A stretch of 64,000 nt of DNA, taken from the NCBI GenBank assembly GCA_021904315.1, contig CM038908.1:23952501-24016500 (forward strand). Reading direction: 5' to 3'. The notes under the pieces were generated by a model. That model worked only from the letters and a program-made list of their open reading frames with translations. It was not told the origin of the DNA and did not search any database. A program made the position numbers and the translations under genes. The DNA is from Sphagnum magellanicum. Its lineage: Eukaryota; Streptophyta; Sphagnopsida; Sphagnales; Sphagnaceae. Shown in pieces: positions 24,001 through 35,325 of the stretch; position 1 is the stretch's first letter, and every line of letters starts with the position of its first letter.

Positions 24001-24273
24001 ATAAAAACCTGGCCATTTTTTCACTATTTTTTTCTCACACTTATGGCAATTGAAAACCTCCAAAATCATTTCATTAAGTTTTTTAATTCCCAATTCTTCT
24101 TTTTGGAAAATTTTTGCCAATAGAAAAAAAAAAGAGAGACCTATTCAAAAGCAATTTAACCATATGTTTGTGTTTTGGTTAGGCAAATGGTGGCATAAGT
24201 CATTAAAAACCATCAATAGCCAAAATTGATATAAGCCATAATGTGTGATGGAACATAAATATTTACACTGATT

Positions 24274-24330
24274 TTTACCATGGTACTAGTGCTGGTTCAC
24301 CCAAGAGTCGATTCACTCACAACACATATA
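24274..24330 (+). repeat. Partial copy of dispersed repeat family A
   Basis: Carries TTTTTACCATGGTACTAG, GTGCTGGTTCACCCAAG and GATTCACTC, matching the left half of the copies at 6,405 and 59,250. The right half is not recognisable. Confidence 0.45.
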
Positions 24331-24605
24331 GGAGCAAATTTTTGAAGTAAAACTGGCAAAAGAACTCTGCAATTTGGAAGCCCAAAAGATGATCATGAAA
24401 TTCATGGAAGGAGGTTTTGGTAGGGGATGGCAAAACCTATATTTAGCCATTAAAATCAACTATTTCAATTTTCAACCCATTTAAATTAAGTGAAAAGAAT
24501 TTGTGAAGTATCACTAATTACACTAAAAGGATGATGAAGTCACAAGTTTAAATATAGTCACTTAGAGTCCACCTTTTAAAATATTTTAATGTTTAAATTT
24601 TCCCC

Positions 24606-24633
24606 AAAAAAAAAAAAAAAAAAAAAAAAAAAA
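24606..24633 (+). repeat. A28 homopolymer
   Basis: 28 consecutive A. Could be the poly(A) tail of an old retroposon on plus, but no body or flanking duplication was recognised. Similar tracts: A22 at 36,563-36,584 and A25 at 62,422-62,446. Confidence 0.9.
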
Positions 24634-24825
24634 GACGAGTTGCAAATGAACCATATTGATAATGAAACTCTATACCTAATAATCCTTGCATTTAAACTTT
24701 TATCATTTCCCTCAGGAATATTAAAAATTAACTCCAAGATAGCCGGATTTATTTTAAGGATTTGATTATTCTAAAACTTAAATAAATAATACTAATTTTT
24801 GGGGGGCTTTTTAACTCTTTGCCCA

Positions 24826-25160
24826 GGATGAGCGGTTCTCTCATTTTGGGAGAAAGAACCGACGGGTACGGGTATATGAATTTAACCCATTTTTACCGTG
24901 GGTAGTAAGTATAGGTGCTGGTTAACTAAAAGCGGTCCTGGGAAAATTACGTAGGCGGTAAATAAATCCTCAAATTTACAGTAAGGCGGTTCTACGGAGC
25001 GTAGGGTTAGTGGTAAAAAATACGGGGCGCGTATCCTGAGATCGAACGGCAGGGAAGAGAAGATCTGATTCGGTAGTGTGTCGGATTTGAACGGCGCTCA
25101 ACTGTGGTCAGAGGCGCGAACTCCGGTTAACGGAAGATTCTGTCCTGGGCGGTCAGTCCT
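24826..25160. other. Isolated GC-richer island with family A words
   Basis: An abrupt rise in GC within very AT-rich DNA. It contains GAGCGGTTCTC, GAACCGACGG, TTACCGTGGGTAGTAAG, AGGTGCTGGTTAAC, AGGCGGTTCTACGG and ACTCCGGTTAACGG, the same vocabulary as family A and the AACCG..CGGTT motif. A 67-codon frame (25,078-25,281) has no known match. Most likely a less decayed repeat or inserted gene-flank fragment, not a gene. Confidence 0.4.
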
Positions 25161-25414
25161 TGTAATTAATGGATTTTATGGATTATTTATTTATTTATTT
25201 ATTTACGTACCGATAGTCTTTCTGAAGTTAAATACCAATAATGGATTAATTGTCAAATTGGGTCAAGCCAAAAAAAATTAATTGATAATTTTTTTAATGA
25301 GATTTTTTAATTATATTTTTTTTGGGTTTCTCCCGAGGAAAAAAAAAAAAGGCTCAGAAATCAGTTCACCCAAATTCATATCATATAAGTACTGACATTT
25401 TGATTTTGCTGTAA

Positions 25415-25470
25415 GTATTATAATAATATTATTATTATACTATATTATTATTATATAATATAATAATACG
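25415..25470. repeat. AT-only near-palindromic tract
   Basis: TAATAATATTATTATTATAC and its approximate complement follow each other and could form a hairpin or cruciform. Low-complexity origin is the simplest explanation. Confidence 0.6.
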
Positions 25471-26574
25471 GGCACCGAAAGTTTTTGGGTCAGAAAAAAA
25501 AACAATTTTTTAATGTAGTAAACACGTGATGTTACTGCAGGAGTTTAGATGCTAATGGAAGGGAACCTTCTATTAATTACCTTGGGGGGGGGTAAAAAAT
25601 CCAGTACTGGGTGGGTAAATCATTCAGCAATGATATATCAGTACATTTTTATGGGGGGGAAATATCCGGATGAAAAATATGGATGAAAAATGTAGGTGAA
25701 GTGATTTTCATATATTTCAACTACCCAAATATTTGGATTATGTTTGGAGTTCAGGTGGGTTTAGGGGTTAATTGTTTACCGATTATTTTAGGGTTTTGCA
25801 TTTCATTTTTCATTCTTGGCATTTATTGCTTTGAGAAATGTGTTTTAATTTATTCTTGGTGGAAAGTTGGAACCTCTTTAGATTTTGTTGCCATTAAAAT
25901 TTGTCACTAAGCTATTAAAAGTGCTAAATGGTAATTTTTTTTAATTTTGTGTTAATTAGGTTTTTTTTTTTTTTTACTAAAAATGAATTATTTGTTGTCA
26001 CATATTTATGTTTCACAATGCCAATTGCAAAACTAAATTGGTGCTACCCCATTCAATAATGTATTATAATTTCTACATGTATCAAATTTTATTGCAACCT
26101 TGTATGTTACTTTTACTTGCCTTATTAACTAGAAGGAAAATGGAAGGTAATGATGAATATTTTACCCCCATTTTCTACTCTATGAAAATAGTAAAATTTG
26201 ATCACTTATCTTTGGCCGTGCTTGGATTGTGAACAAGTGAAGTGGATGAATTGACCAAAGGATTTGAACTTGGCCAACATGTTTCAATGGATGATTAATC
26301 ATCAAACAATTGGTGGCCTTGGGGAACTTGGGTTAGCCTTACAATGGTTGTAGCAAAATGGTTTGTATCATAAATTTTGGATGAAGTCAAGCACATGGAT
26401 GTGAAAATTGGTTCACTTTTAACAAATTCACATAGGATACCATGAGTGCCAAAAACCCTGAAAAAAAATTAACAATTTATTATTGATCGATAAAAATGAT
26501 TAGCCCATGTGTAATATTAATGTTCTCTTAATGTAAATTATCACATATTTATAGTTTATCAATGGGGTAGGGGG
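25471..26574. other. AT-rich intergenic
   Basis: No gene seen. A G9-10 run lies near 25,583-25,592. Frames of 74-75 codons at 25,683 and 26,008 have no known motif. Confidence 0.4.
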
Positions 26575-26880
26575 GAACATTTAACCTATACTAATGTGGC
26601 CTATGCCATTGGCCCAAGTGTGAATAGGAATTTCATGATAGAGCTCAATTGTGGAAAACTATTTTAGATTTTGAATTAATTTTTCATGACTAAAACTAGT
26701 CCAACCCAATATCTTCCATGCCTTAGCTCTAAAATTTACAAAATTGCTTATAAGAAATCCCACTTGTGAAAGGCTTTCCAATAATACCAAAGATTTGCTT
26801 GAATTTTCATAAAATACTTAGTTTTTTTTTTCCAAATTTCTTTGACAAAATTGTTCAATATTCAATAACTTTTGCACTAT
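26575..26880 (+). repeat. Dispersed ~300-bp repeat (family C), copy 2
   Basis: Counterpart of 21,986-22,290, with GCCATTGGCCCAAGTGTGAA near 26,603, CAATATCTTCCATGCC near 26,707, GAAAGGCTTTCCAATAATACC near 26,768 and AAAATTGTTCAATATTC near 26,848. Same orientation, about 4.6 kb apart. Confidence 0.5.
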
Positions 26881-28785
26881 ATTTAAACTAGTGTTGTGTC
26901 AGTATATAGGGTCAATTAAAATATCAACAATAGCATGAACCTTCTGTTAAAAATTGTATTAACATGGTATAAAGTTTTACTAATACTCAAACTCATAACA
27001 TACATTCTTGATCTTTGCATTTGTTATAGTTTGGTTCGTAATAGACAATATTGGTCTTCACATCTAATGCAATTGATATTTAGGGCTAAGGTTTTTTGCA
27101 ATGTCAAACCTAGGTCTTGGGTATAGTTATTGATAGTAGGAGTTTTCATTTGTAGGAACTTACACCTAGGTCTTAGATATGGATATTTAGGTTTGGGTGA
27201 TAGGTAATGAAAAAGGGAAAGGAGGCTACAAAGCGCAAAGTTTTGTATTTTAGGAATGAAGGAGATTGGAGCTACAAGGTGAAAATCTTTTGGGAGGTTT
27301 GTTGTATGTTTTTCAACAACATCAAATGGTGTTCAAGTGTTCACATAAAGTTTTAAGCTTCTTCACATTAACTCTTTTTATTTGAATGTAGGTTGTGTTG
27401 TTTAGTGTTCACAAGTTGTTAAAGTTAAATGTATTATATGTATCATGAACAAATCACAAAATGAGTAAAACATTGATTAGTTGTTCATGATCATGTGTCT
27501 TTGTCCAATTTTTTTTAATGTGCAGATGGTGATTAATGTCAATATCATTGCTTATGTGGTCATTGCCATTTTGTTTTGTGGATCTAGGTATTAATAATTT
27601 GAAACTACAACAAGCTCAACATTGAGCTATTTTAGATTTTTGGTTTTGGTTGATAGTCAACACTCAAAAATAGAAATTGCATGATTGAAAGCTAGTGACA
27701 TCATTGCATGTTGGATGTGTGGAAGTTCCAAAATAGGGAATTTTATGGTGTTTGAGATTTTTTTCTTTTGATTTGTAAATCAACTTGAAATTTAAATTAT
27801 AATTTGTAGGTGCTTACACCTTTAACCTTCTTTTACTTTCCTATTTGCATGAACTATGTCCCATATGGTTTTCCCAAAAAACATAGTCAAAGATTTGTAA
27901 CTTTTAAGGCTTAAGGTTGAAGGGTCATGGAAGGGATCAACATCCTTATTATGGGTCATGTTTATGGGCTAGGGGAAGGGGGGCGGGGGGGGGGGAGACA
28001 GGTGATACATTTCAATTGCAACAAAAGCCTAAAACAATGGTTGGAGCAACAAAAATATTTGACACCATTAAAACTATGAAACAAATGTTTATTAATGAAG
28101 CACAAGTTAATTAAGCAACTCAATGTTGTTTGCATTGAAGGCCAACCAAAGGTATTGATTGTTTTCCTATAAATGAAAATACAGTTTCAACTTTTTTTGT
28201 TGCATGAAAATAACATGGTGTCTATTGTGATTACATTCTAGATGATGAAGTGCATCATTTGCCACCTTAAGTCAAGTAGTTGTGATGGTTATACATCAAG
28301 CTCCCATAGCATCACGTGCACTAAAAAGGGAATTGTTCGACACATAATCCCTTGCATGCTAGTACCAATATAAAAAACATTTGGTGCATGAAATTTTGGA
28401 GATTTGACAAAGTACAAGGTTGAAGATGAGGATGGTAAAGATTGACAAAAGTGTAAAAATAAGAAGACCATCACATTGTTGATAATAACAAAAAAAGTTG
28501 GAAGAGGCACTAGCTTCAAAAAGGTCACCATGCACAACTAAAATTCATTGAAATTTTGGTTTTTTATATTACCAAGGGCTATGGAGCCTTGTCCAATGTT
28601 GAATTGCCATGACTCCATAGTCTTGTTATGTGTAGGTACAACAAAATTTGATTTCCAAGTCAAAAGCAATTAGTGAAGGAAAATACCTTCCATGTTGTAA
28701 GAGATTATGGCTACATACATATTTTAAGTATCCTATTTACTTGTGCTACAATTATTGTCACTTTTGATTTGTGAATGAATTGAAA
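26881..28785. other. AT-rich intergenic; G-rich tract at 27,971-27,996
   Basis: No intact gene. The G-rich tract has runs of 4, 6 and 11 G in 26 bases. From about 28,280 onward scattered translated words may belong to the decayed transposase that is clear from 28,790, but I cannot define them. Confidence 0.35.
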
Positions 28786-29400
28786 TGAATTTGGCACTTT
28801 TGCATTACTCATGAATTTCATTAATGTTACACAAGTTTTTATTATTATTGGTGATGTTTTGGTAGAGTTTGTGAAGCCATTATTTTCCCAATTCAATTTC
28901 ATTCGCAAAATTATTGCATGTGTGAAGGATGAGGTCTCTAACTTGAACACATTAAGTTTTGCCCTTTCTATTAAGTATTTTATCAACCATTACAATTGGA
29001 GACACCATTTGCAAGGATTTGTTTTGGACATGCAATGTCCAAAGCTTGTCAATACACCATCAATGATGCAAAAGCTTTACAAAAAACCTCGAAGGATGTC
29101 TAACAAGGTTTACAAAAAACTACACCCTAAACTAAAAAGTTCAAAAAGGGTCAATAAAGCAAGATAGGGCTTGCATCAAGGTTTCACTTCTTGTTTGAAA
29201 GTTGAAAACCCAAGTGAAGACAAGATTTACAAGCGAAGTTTTCCTTTTCCATGAAATTTTGTAATAACATTTGCTACCATAAGGAATATTTGTGCCTATA
29301 TACAAGAATGCCTAGTGGATTGACTTGGGCCATTGCATAAGATATGGTGGATACTTTGAAGCAAATTGTGGAATAGTGGGTTTTGAATCAAGGAAGATAA
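28786..29400 (+). pseudogene. hAT-type transposase remnant (middle portion)
   Basis: Plus-strand reading gives, in order and across shifts of frame, words typical of plant BED-type hAT transposases: FALLMNFIN, a divergent GDVLVEFVKPLF, then IIACVKDEVSNLNTLSFAL (compare the family's AYVKDEGSNLNTL). These are followed by a degraded FGHAMSKACQYA-like stretch (FVLDMQCPKLVNTP), KLHPKLKSSKRVNKAR (family LHKTITWTKKSGKGRQEW), CYHKEYLCLYTRMPSGLTWAIA and MVDTLKQIVE. The longest unbroken piece is 28,811-29,167. Neither the N-terminal zinc finger nor the C-terminal dimerisation region was found, and several stops and frameshifts are present, so it is dead. Family assignment is from remembered motifs. It runs straight into the NIF-domain gene remains. 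Confidence 0.55.
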
Positions 29401-32160
29401 GGGGCAAAAGCTCGCTTTCAAAGGTTTCAAATATCCTCCTCCTGTAGACACAAAGAATGTGGAGGTGAGTCCTTTGCATGTGATTTTCAATTTGAAAGGG
29501 GTCCTTGTTGGGAAGGTTATTTCAAAATTAATCACCTCTTGCCTTCATCATTTAACTTAGTTCAGGGTCACACCTTACTAGGCAAGAACGTTTTTCCAAA
29601 GCCAATTCTAAAGGAATTCCTCCCAAGTTGTTTAAAATAGTTTACCATCTACATACGGATGTCTACTTTTTCTTGGCAAGATGAATACCTACTTGAGAAA
29701 AATAGCAGAAGAGATGGGTATTGAGATTGACTCATAAAGGTATTGGTCAAAATTTATGCAAGATTAGCAAACACTTTATGCAATTTCCCTTCAAAAGATA
29801 TTATAATTGTGTTGATTGTCCCATTCGTGATAAAAACAATTTATCATAAGAACCTTTTTTATTTTTTCCCTAGGTATCTTAATACTCACCTTGGAAATAC
29901 ATTGTTGGTAGACAATACGCCTTACAAAACTTGCTTGAATCCACCCTTTAATGCCATCTTTGTTGAATCTTATGAAGACCTACCAAAAGAAGATAATTAT
30001 TTCATGTAGACTCTTTTGTCATACTTAGAGTTTTTTCATTACTCTGGGCTTAGTGTTCCCACCTTTGTGGAGTTGTATCCTTTTGGTGCCATTAAAAGAC
30101 TCAAGGAAAATGATGTCAAATTCCAAACATTATTCAAAGAATGCACCATGGCCTATCACGCCACTTTTTATAGAAAACGTTGGACATCCATGGTAAACAG
30201 TCCAAATTTTCTTTTTTACTCCTTCCTTCCAATACTTTCTTCAATTTTCCAAACTCATTTATTTATATGGTCCTTGATTTTTAGGAGTTTGCTAATTGTT
30301 CATTGTCTTTTCTTGTAGGTTATCAGTGCGCCATTTCTTGAGGAGCTGGAAAATGTGGAGTTGCTAAATTCACGTGTCGTCGTTGAAGTAGGCTTAGATG
30401 AGATTCCATCAACTTTGGATGGTGACTCCGCAATGCCTCATTCGCCTATAATGGTAATGAATCCATTTCATGTGATTATTTATTTCAACAAATTTCTAAT
30501 CACCACACGCTTCGATAAAGGCAAGTATGGAAAAACTGCATCTTGCACCGTCATTTTCCATCCTAGATTAAAAGAATTCATGGAGAAATGTCTTGTGCAA
30601 TTCCACGTCTATATTTGTTTTATAACCTAACGTCATAATATCTATAATTATTTGGATCAAATCTAGCACAAAACACAAATCCTTATACATGCTTCTAGAG
30701 TGTTTGATCAAAAGTTTTACATGCAAAATCCACATTTCCTATCGAATAAACCTGACAAGCTAATTTTCCATAAAAACCTTTACATTTTCTTTTTTACATT
30801 TCCTTACACTCACACTTGCAACACATTGTTCATAGACGATATGCCATACAAAAACATGTTTAACGACCCATATAGTGCTAGTTTTTTGGAATCATTTGAC
30901 AACATTCGTGGGGAAGATCAATATTTATTGGGGTCTATTTTCCTTTACTTGGAAATTTTTCATTTGTTCAGATATGGTGTTCCCACCTTTGTTGAACACA
31001 ATCCCTTTGGTAAGATTAGATGTATTAATTTAGATAATCTAGGATTTTTTTAATGTTATTTGTGAAATGCAATTGTACTTGTGAACCCACATTTTGTAAT
31101 AATGTGAAATTGAAATTGAAACAAAAAGTATTTTATTAATTGTTCATCCCCAAATTTTGCTTGTTTGAATGTCTCAAACATTTCCTTTTGAAAAAAAATA
31201 TTAAAAATATTTAATTCTATTGTTTGAATGTTGCTTGTAATTTTTGTTTTTAAAACATTTGGTCTTGGCCTAATGGCTTTTGGGTTGAACTCTGCACTCC
31301 TACGATGATCTAGTGGTCACCTAGTGTTCTCGTTCATCTACGTAGTGGCTGCCAAGTCGTGCTATGTGTGTTTTTAGTCCATGTTATTCCTAGTCAAAAT
31401 TATCCTTCCATATTTTGGATATCAACTTAATTCTTGTAAATTTTGTGTTGGATTAACATCTCCTATGACAAGGATAGAGGCTTCTATTCATTCTTGAATT
31501 TTTCTCTGCTCTAACTTATCTTCTTTTCCTTAGGTGCTTGGTGTTGCTCTTTCGAATCCAAAGAGGCGGATTTGAACTTTTCAGCTTCAATTTGCCACAA
31601 CTAAAAAGTTGTTCATTCTTGGTGTCAATGGTGTCTTTTGTTACTTTCCAAATTGTGCCCTTCTTCAGATGAATCAATGAAAGATTAGGAAGAATTTAGA
31701 CATAACCAAGTTGGAAATTTGTGTTGGAGTACAACATTTCCTATCTCAAGCATTTGAACATTTTTACATTGTTATTTGGTCATATATGTTGTTAAAAGAT
31801 GTCTTTGAAATTATACCTTTGTTAATGCCCAAAACTTTCATTGATCAATTTGTGTTTGTTTGGGGACGTGGGCAATGCACTATAACAATGAGTCAATTCA
31901 CACATTTAGTTTATTATTATTTGAAGGACTTAAATCGAATTCATTCTACATGCAGAGGTCTGCCTTGTGGGGACAAGAATCAAACATTGTTCATTGATGA
32001 TGAGCTTAGCAAGGCACTTCGAAATCCAAACTAGAGTGGACTTTTCCTTGAGCCATTCAGAAATGTGAATTATCCAAAAACAAGGTGCAATGTTAGACCT
32101 TGCATCTCGGTTGTGGTCAGCATTGAAGGGTTTGCCCTTAGCAAAGACGGTTTACGCCCA
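29401..32160 (+). pseudogene. Decayed gene with three tandem NIF/FCP1-type (HAD phosphatase) domains
   Basis: Three modules related to NLI-interacting-factor/CTD-phosphatase domains follow each other on plus. Module A: VIFNLKGVLVGK at 29,480-29,515 (catalytic DxDx(T/V) position), KPILKEFLPSCLK, then LGNTLLVDNTPYKTCLN, PFNAIFVESYED and VPTFVELYPFGAIK (29,743-30,192, one stop at 30,007). A clean GT..AG intron of 126 bases (30,193-30,318) leads in phase to module B: HVIIYFNKFLI, HPRLKEFMEKCLVQFHVYI, then FDQKFYMQNPHF, NTLFIDDMPYKNM and VPTFVEHNPFGKI, in one frame to 31,053 apart from stops at 30,628 and 30,664. Module C (from an acceptor at 31,531-31,533) has FILGVNGVF, FLSQAFEHFYIVIWS, FVFVWGRGQCT and QTLFIDDELSKALRNPN, stopping at 32,032. 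All three have lost the paired Asp motif (FNLK, IYFN, LGVN), so the product would be catalytically inactive even if read. In-frame stops mark it as a pseudogene. Confidence 0.6.
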
Positions 32161-34885
32161 TTTCATAGTTATCATGCAATTTTTGAAACCAATGTTTAGT
32201 TCTTGATATCCATCTTATTCTTAGTTCAAAAGTTTGAAAGAAGTTCAAATGGCGATTCGGCAATAATAGAACTTCCTGTAGGTGACGTCCTAAATAAACC
32301 CTAAACCCTTGTTTCAGTTATGTTTTCCATGTCTTTGATTTCACATTGGTTCAATTATTTGTTTTTATTTTATATTTTGTTAGTATGAGGTTTGTTGTTT
32401 GGGGAATTTCAATTATTCATTTTTATTTGCAGTGGATTCGAATCTTTGTTTGTAGACTACATGAAAGCATTTGTAGTTCTAACTAGTAGAAAATCATGTT
32501 GTTGACCGGGTTCTCTATTTAAAGAGGCAAAGAATGTAGTTGCATATTTGACTATTGGTCTAAAAGGTTAAACGATCCCTCAATTTTTGGTTGCTTGTAG
32601 AGTTGAATTTCAATTTCAATAGCTCATATTCCAAATTCCTATATGGATGGCAACATAGTTTTTGCTACTCAATGTATTTGTATGAAATCACTAAATTTAT
32701 AATATTATTTTTTGTGCACTTGAAGTTTACTTTGGTTGTCAACTCCAGAGGGTGAAATTCATATTTCATATTTCATAATAAACAAATTTCTTCCTACTCA
32801 AGGTTAAATGTTCAATGTATATGTCTAAATACGTTTCAAGCTAGGACTATGATACCCATTGGTGGCCACTAGACGTTGTTATTTTATAATAAATAATTTC
32901 GTTCAATTATTCAATGCCCCCCAAGATTTTATATTCAATGGTCCACCAATAGTTTCTAAGATATAGTAATTGTAGGTATTGTAAATTCTTTTGTTGATAC
33001 TCTGCAAAATTCAATGACATAAAATTTAGTATATATTTCAAATTGTGTTATTTGATTTTGCCACTAAATTGTTTATTAAATGTTTTGTTGATTTTGGTGG
33101 GCACCATGAAAACTTGATGATGTTATGTAATGTTTTAGTTATGCACCCCTCTTTTTAAGGTCTTCTAGTTCTTAAATTCTGGTGGCCACCAAGTTTATTT
33201 ATTGTCATGTATGTTAATTATTCTAATGGTGCAAATTTTTTCTTATGAAAATTTGTCATTTCAACACTTTGTTTGGTGCCCACCAAGTTGAAGATGTTAC
33301 TTTATTTATCTTTAATGCTCCAAATTGATTTAAAAAATTTTCAGACTTTTTCAATGTTTGGAATTAATTAAATATGTGTTCCTACCTACCTACTTCCATA
33401 AATTGCAACCTACCTACTAAACCTACAAGTTACTCACATGAGCTCCTTGCTTGTTCAAACTTTTTTTTCCCTTTTTACCTTTCCATAAACCTCTTTCATT
33501 CACTCCCAAAGGATTCTTACTACTCATTGGAATGGAGATTATGTTCATCAACATTTATTTTTTTACACATTTATTTTTGGCATGTATGCAAGTCATCTCA
33601 AGTGAAGAGAAGATGATAGGACACATTGAACTTCAGCATATTTGATGCAAGATATTATTATAGACAATGAAGTTTATTACACGTGTATAAATTCTATATC
33701 CATTTAAATTTGATTTGTATATGTGACATCAACCAATTAAATTTTATTAAATTTTTAGACTTTCTTGATTCTATTTACACAATTGTCTATGGATTCTTAC
33801 ATGTTTCAAATGTCATGGATACTTTAAATGCCCATTAAAAATTTGTATTATTATTATTTTTCACAATTGTAGAGTGTATTATGATTAAGTTGAATCAATA
33901 ATCCATTATTAATGTTTCAAGGTTATTTTTTCTAGGCATGGAAAAAGTTGTGATAACTACATGTCAACCATTTTACAATTACATATCAACTAATTTACAA
34001 CCACTTTTGAACACACAATTAATTTTCAATTGTTAAATAACTCCATGCCAACTATCTTACAACTACTTTACAACTATCTATAACTTTGACACATGTGAAA
34101 CATGCATGCACCCATTAGATGCCATGTGGAGTAATTTAATTGGTGCAAATTATTATTTTTGAAAATGTCAATATGATATCTTGATTTATCCATGTGGCAG
34201 CATGCAATATATATATGTCAAGGTTTTAAAATGTATCAACAATTGTTAAATTTTCATATTGTACACATGGCACCCATTGTTATTACATTTAGATGGCATA
34301 CCACCAATGCCCATGTGACATGTGTCATTAATTTTTTAAAGGAATGACAACATAGTTGAAATTTCAACTCCATGCCCCTAAATGAAATGACATGTAGGTG
34401 AATGAACTTCATCCATTGATTTGCTAGCATGGACTCCTCAATGTCTAATCACACTTTTTAATTGAAACTAACCTTTGTCTAAAATGATAATTTCACTTTT
34501 TGTTAAAATATTATCAATCCATTTTTCAATCACAAAATGATACATGGATGTTGTTTTCAACTATGTGTGAAGGTTGACTTGTTGACATTTTTGGTTAGTA
34601 TTGAAAATGTCATTTGTAATTAAAATCATAGTTGAAAAGTCAAGTTTCAAATGTATAATTTTTCTTGTAATGCAAGTAAAGAGGAATGGAAAAATGTATC
34701 TTTGTGAATCTATGTTTGGGTCAAAGCATGATTGGGGTACCCCTTTTGGAACACTAAGAACTCACTTTTAAAACACTCGAATTCATCTTTTTTTTCACTT
34801 TTCTTATGACATGTCTTAGATTTCCCCCTTTTTTTTTCATGTACCCTAGCAAAATAAACTTGTAGGTTAAATAACCAAATTAGTA
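32161..34885. other. AT-rich intergenic; small CTAC patch at 33,376-33,425
   Basis: Includes AAACCCTAAACCC-type words near 32,292. No gene is recognised; frames at 33,374-33,645 overlap each other and are low-complexity. Confidence 0.4.
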
Positions 34886-35165
34886 GGGTTGGTTTGACTA
34901 AGCGTCAAATCAAAATGGCCAATTTGACTAATTGTAAATCATAATGGCCATTGAGTATGGTCAATTTGACTAAGCTTTGGTCATCTTGATGGACCTCTAG
35001 CCTTTTTCACCAAATGTTTGGTTTGTCGCATGGTCAAAAATGTCACTTTAATAAAATGTTTTAGTCAAAAGTAACTTGTGTCTTTCATGCCCTAGGCTAT
35101 TAGTCAAAATGATCATCCCCTTTTGTCAATGTGGACATTTTAATCAAGTTGAACCTTTTAAAAAA
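34886..35165 (-). repeat. TGACTAAA/GTCAAA dispersed repeat (family D), inverted copy
   Basis: Recurring TTTGACTAA, TGGTCAAT and TTAGTCAAAA words with a 20-45-base rhythm. Read on minus it contains GACTAATAGCCTAGGGCATGAAAGACACA, split here as GACTAATAGCC and GGCATGAAAGACACA, matching plus-strand copies at about 38,600 and 40,785. Confidence 0.5.
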
Positions 35166-35183
35166 TCATGTTTTTTTATAGTG

Positions 35184-35325
35184 CATGTTGAGGGATCTAG
35201 GTTACCAAATCCCATGATTTTATATGTGGCAACCATGTTGGGGATCTAGGTTCCCGCATCCCATGATTTTACATTTAGCAACCATGCTGCGGATATAGAT
35301 TATCAAATCCCATGGTTTTACAAAC
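35184..35325 (+). repeat. 49-50-bp tandem repeat, three copies
   Basis: Units start with CATGTTGAGGGATCTAGG at 35,184, CATGTTGGGGATCTAGG at 35,234 and CATGCTGCGGATATAG at 35,283. Each continues with CCCATGATTTTA. Divergence rises toward the third copy. Confidence 0.88.

Noticed and set aside
24606-24633. A28 tract as a retroposon tail
   Set aside because: No retroposon body or target duplication recognised; homopolymers are frequent here without such context.
31262-31390. Possible second tRNA-like/SINE sequence (TGGCCTAATGG, GGGTTGAACTC)
   Set aside because: The A-box-like and B-box-like words are too close together and no tRNA fold or flanking duplication is visible.
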